A DNA stretch of 64,000 bases from Acidovorax sp. (lineage in GTDB: Bacteria; Pseudomonadota; Gammaproteobacteria; Burkholderiales; Burkholderiaceae_C), in contig NZ_JAJTBB010000085.1 in assembly GCF_021287135.1 (NCBI RefSeq), positions 62,001 to 126,000 on the forward strand, read 5' to 3'. Below, one piece after another: positions 61,862-64,000 of this stretch. Both the position numbers and the translations under genes were made by a program. Within the stretch, counting starts at the first letter, position 1, and every line of letters begins with the position of its first letter. Below the pieces are notes generated by a model. It had not been told where the DNA came from. It searched no databases and saw only the letters and a list, made by a program, of their open reading frames with translations.

Positions 61862-64000
61862 TCAGTCGTACTTCACGGTGTAGATGAGGTCGACAGCGCT
61901 CTTTTCGCCCGTCTGGCCGCGCAGGGTGAGCCGGCGCGAGAGGTCGTAAAAGATGTACAGCGTGCCCAGCGTTCCGGAAAGGCTGCGTTCGTAGGTCACG
62001 TACAGGTCTTGCGACAGCCGCTTGCCGAAGGTGAGGGCGGCGGCGCTGGCGTCGTCGCCGGCACCGGGGCCGCGAAAACCGATTTCGTCCAGGCCGATGC
62101 GGCTGGCCATGTTGCCCGCGCCGGCGTTGCCGCCGCTCCGGCGGCCCAGCAGGGTGAGCGCTGCCTGCTGCAGCACGGCGGCCTCGGCGCCGCCCGCGGA
62201 GGCGTTGCGGCCAAGCACCACCCACGATAGCTTTTCGGCGTCGGGTAGTTCGGGGTCGGAGTACAGCGTGACCCGGGGCGCCTGGGCGCTGCCGGTCACC
62301 TGCACCCCGGCGCGCACGCTGATGTTGGGCCGCAGCGCCAGGATGTCGAGCGACGGGTTGTTGTATGGCCCGTTGAATCGGATCAGGCCGGTTTCCACAT
62401 TCAGCATCTGGCCCCAGGCGCGGTAGCGGCCCTCGTCGGTGCGCACTTCGCCGGTCACGCGCGGCGGCGCGCCGGCCACGGCGTTGCTGCGGATGTCGAC
62501 CTCGCCCGTCAGGCGCGTGGTGATGCCGTGGCCGGAGAGTGCGAAGTCGCGCCCCAGGTTGAGGGTGATGGCGATGTCGGGCGGCTTGGCGGTTTCGGCC
62601 TGGGCGGCCTTCTGGTTGGCTTGGGCGGCGGCCTGCGCCTTGGCCTGGTCTTCGCGGTCCTTGGCGGCAGAGCGCACCACCACGTCCGAGCCCAGGGTGG
62701 GCGCTGTCTCGTCGGGCAGGATGATGGTAGCGCGGTCGGTGGTGAGCTGGCCGCGCAGGCGCAGCTGGCCCTGCTGCAACTGGGCCTGCAGCTGGCCCGA
62801 GACGCTGACCTGCCGGTCCGCACGCACCAGCACCTGCAAGGCCTGGGCCTGCGCCTGCATGGACATGGTGATGCCCGATGCGCCCTGCGTGGCCGGGTCC
62901 CAGGTGATGCGCCCCGTGCCGCTGAGGGTGCCGCCGTCCTGCGGCGCTGCGGTGCGGTTGCCGCTGAAGCCGGCAATGCGGGCGCCACTGCCGCGCCCGC
63001 CTTGCAGGCGGAATTCGGTGATGTCCAGTTGGTTGCCGCGCAAGGTGGCGCGCAGGCGGCCGCCCTGCAGGTCCACACCGTCGACCACGGAGCGCACGGC
63101 CAGGCCGTCGGCCCCCAGCGTGCCGGCCCAGCGGGGCGCGTCGCGCGTGCCGGACAGGGTGGCGTTGGCGTCGAAGGTGCCGCGCACGCGCCAGCCGGGC
63201 GGCGCCAGGGCGGACCAGACGCCCGCATCGGGCAGGCGGGCGCGCAGCGTGCCGGCCAGGGGGGCATCGGCCGCCCAGGTGATGGCGGCCAGGTCGGTGC
63301 TGGCACCTCCAGGGCCGCCCACGCCGGTGAGCCGGGTGCTGGCCGTGGCGTCGATGTCGCCCGCGCGTTCGCTGGCCCAGGCGAGCCGGGCGCGCAACGC
63401 TTCGCTTTCGACTTCCATGGAGACTTCGGCCTGGCGCACGCCCGCGGGCGTGCCGCCGGCCCCTGCGGCGGAGGCCTCGGTGGCGATCACGGTGGTGGCG
63501 CCTGCGCCGGCCCCCTGGCCGCGGCTTTGCACGGCGGTGACGGCGGTGGGGTCGCCCGCCAGGATGCGCAGGTCGCCGCTGGCCCGCCGCAGGCTTGCGC
63601 TGGCGCGCAGGGTGCTGGTGGTGTCCACGTTCCACTGCCCGTCCAGCACCAGCGTGCTGGCCAGGCCCATGCGGGCCAGCAGCGGTTGCGCCGGCACCCC
63701 GGCCGCGGCCGGGGTGCCGCCCATGCCCAGCGCATCGGCCCAGGCCATGGGCAGGCCTTGAAGCGTTCCCTGTGATTGCACTTGCAGGGTGGCGCCGGTG
63801 GTCAGTCGCACGGGCTGCCAGCGCAGCGCCACGGTGCCCGGCAGCGGGCCGGTCAGGCGGGCCTGGCCGGCTGAGGTCTGGAGCGTCACGGGGGCGCTGG
63901 GCGCGGGCTTGCCACCCGCCGCACGCCGGGGGGCGCTGGCAGTGCCCAAGGCCGTGTTCACGGTGATGGACAGCGGCTCGGCCAGCTGCAAGGTCCAGGG
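61862..64000 (-). CDS. tamB: TamB-like translocation/lipid-transport protein, C-terminal part (gene continues beyond the window)
   Basis: At least 710 residues of the C-terminal region are visible; the 5' end is outside the window. Features: repeated beta-strand segments typical of AsmA/TamB bridges (GDLRILAGDPTAV, LRATLRGNQLDITEFRLQGG, GQLRLRGQLTTDRATIILPD), an Ala/Gln/Lys helix (KDREDQAKAQAAAQANQKAA), and the conserved DUF490 end: VTGEVRTDEGRYRAWGQMLN, VETGLIRFNGPYNNPSLDIL, YSDPELPDAEKLSWVVLG and LYVTYERSLSGTLGTLYIF. TamB spans the periplasm and works with TamA in outer-membrane assembly and phospholipid transport. A tamA gene would be expected just upstream, beyond position 64000. Confidence 0.92.
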   Translation of the reverse strand, partial: PWTLQLAEPLSITVNTALGTASAPRRAAGGKPAPSAPVTLQTSAGQARLTGPLPGTVALRWQPVRLTTGATLQVQSQGTLQGLPMAWADALGMGGTPAAAGVPAQPLLARMGLASTLVLDGQWNVDTTSTLRASASLRRASGDLRILAGDPTAVTAVQSRGQGAGAGATTVIATEASAAGAGGTPAGVRQAEVSMEVESEALRARLAWASERAGDIDATASTRLTGVGGPGGASTDLAAITWAADAPLAGTLRARLPDAGVWSALAPPGWRVRGTFDANATLSGTRDAPRWAGTLGADGLAVRSVVDGVDLQGGRLRATLRGNQLDITEFRLQGGRGSGARIAGFSGNRTAAPQDGGTLSGTGRITWDPATQGASGITMSMQAQAQALQVLVRADRQVSVSGQLQAQLQQGQLRLRGQLTTDRATIILPDETAPTLGSDVVVRSAAKDREDQAKAQAAAQANQKAAQAETAKPPDIAITLNLGRDFALSGHGITTRLTGEVDIRSNAVAGAPPRVTGEVRTDEGRYRAWGQMLNVETGLIRFNGPYNNPSLDILALRPNISVRAGVQVTGSAQAPRVTLYSDPELPDAEKLSWVVLGRNASAGGAEAAVLQQAALTLLGRRSGGNAGAGNMASRIGLDEIGFRGPGAGDDASAAALTFGKRLSQDLYVTYERSLSGTLGTLYIFYDLSRRLTLRGQTGEKSAVDLIYTVKYD

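Overview
The window looks like chromosomal DNA of a high-GC betaproteobacterium of the Comamonadaceae, most like Acidovorax and its relatives. The grounds are gene content and order (hemL next to a thiD-like kinase, rubredoxin and pilGHIJ-chpA; yqgE-ruvX-pyrR-pyrB-pseudo-pyrC-plsC), two families of short intergenic repeats of a type I associate with that family, a TRAP-type uronate cluster, and a variant IPTL-CTERM surface protein. This placement is inferred from content, not from a database search.

Left part (1-30 kb), mostly housekeeping and motility. purH converges on pobA, which diverges from an IclR-type regulator (probable pobR). The pobA-pobR gap holds two perfect TTGAT-N4-ATCAA boxes. 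A Tat-exported PhoD lipoprotein, hemL and a divergent ThiD-like kinase follow on the minus strand. Rubredoxin and the type IV pilus chemosensory operon pilG-pilH-pilI-pilJ-chpA run on the plus strand, followed by pilU. phrB is transcribed away from yqgE-ruvX-pyrR-pyrB-pyrX-plsC. The dihydroorotase homologue there has lost its metal-binding HxH motif and is probably a structural partner of aspartate transcarbamoylase. A Yip1-type membrane protein closes this part.

Iron block (27.9-35.2 kb): a ferric ABC ATPase and permease diverge around a strong Fur box. A minus-strand group of a DUF2946-like protein, a TonB-dependent siderophore receptor and a PepSY membrane protein follows. No ferric-binding periplasmic protein is present in the window.

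Uronate block (35.4-45.2 kb): an oxidative uronate/aldarate pathway under a GntR/FCD regulator. It has uronate dehydrogenase, TRAP transporter (P, Q, M), beta-propeller lactonase and galactarate dehydratase on the plus strand. A 2-hydroxyacid dehydrogenase and an aldehyde dehydrogenase (probable 2-oxoglutarate semialdehyde dehydrogenase) lie on the minus strand. Two related GTTGTA/TACAAC palindromes sit before the two transcription units. The 5-keto-4-deoxyglucarate dehydratase step is not encoded here.

Right part (45.3-57.8 kb): EamA exporter, LysR/SDR divergent pair, HtrA protease, an OmpR-type two-component system, panE-like reductase, a REP-associated tyrosine transposase flanked by its REP sequences, Lrp/RhtA divergent pair, a small unknown protein and a kelch-like, C-terminally sorted secreted protein.

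Island (about 57.9-61.7 kb): lower-GC DNA ending at the 3' side of a tRNA-Arg(CCU) gene. It contains a broken P4-type integrase, a membrane/coiled-coil/TPR-like repeat protein cut by an in-frame amber codon inside its fourth repeat, and a predicted PD-(D/E)xK-type nuclease with a C-terminal zinc ribbon that may be a defence effector. The window ends inside a tamB-like gene.
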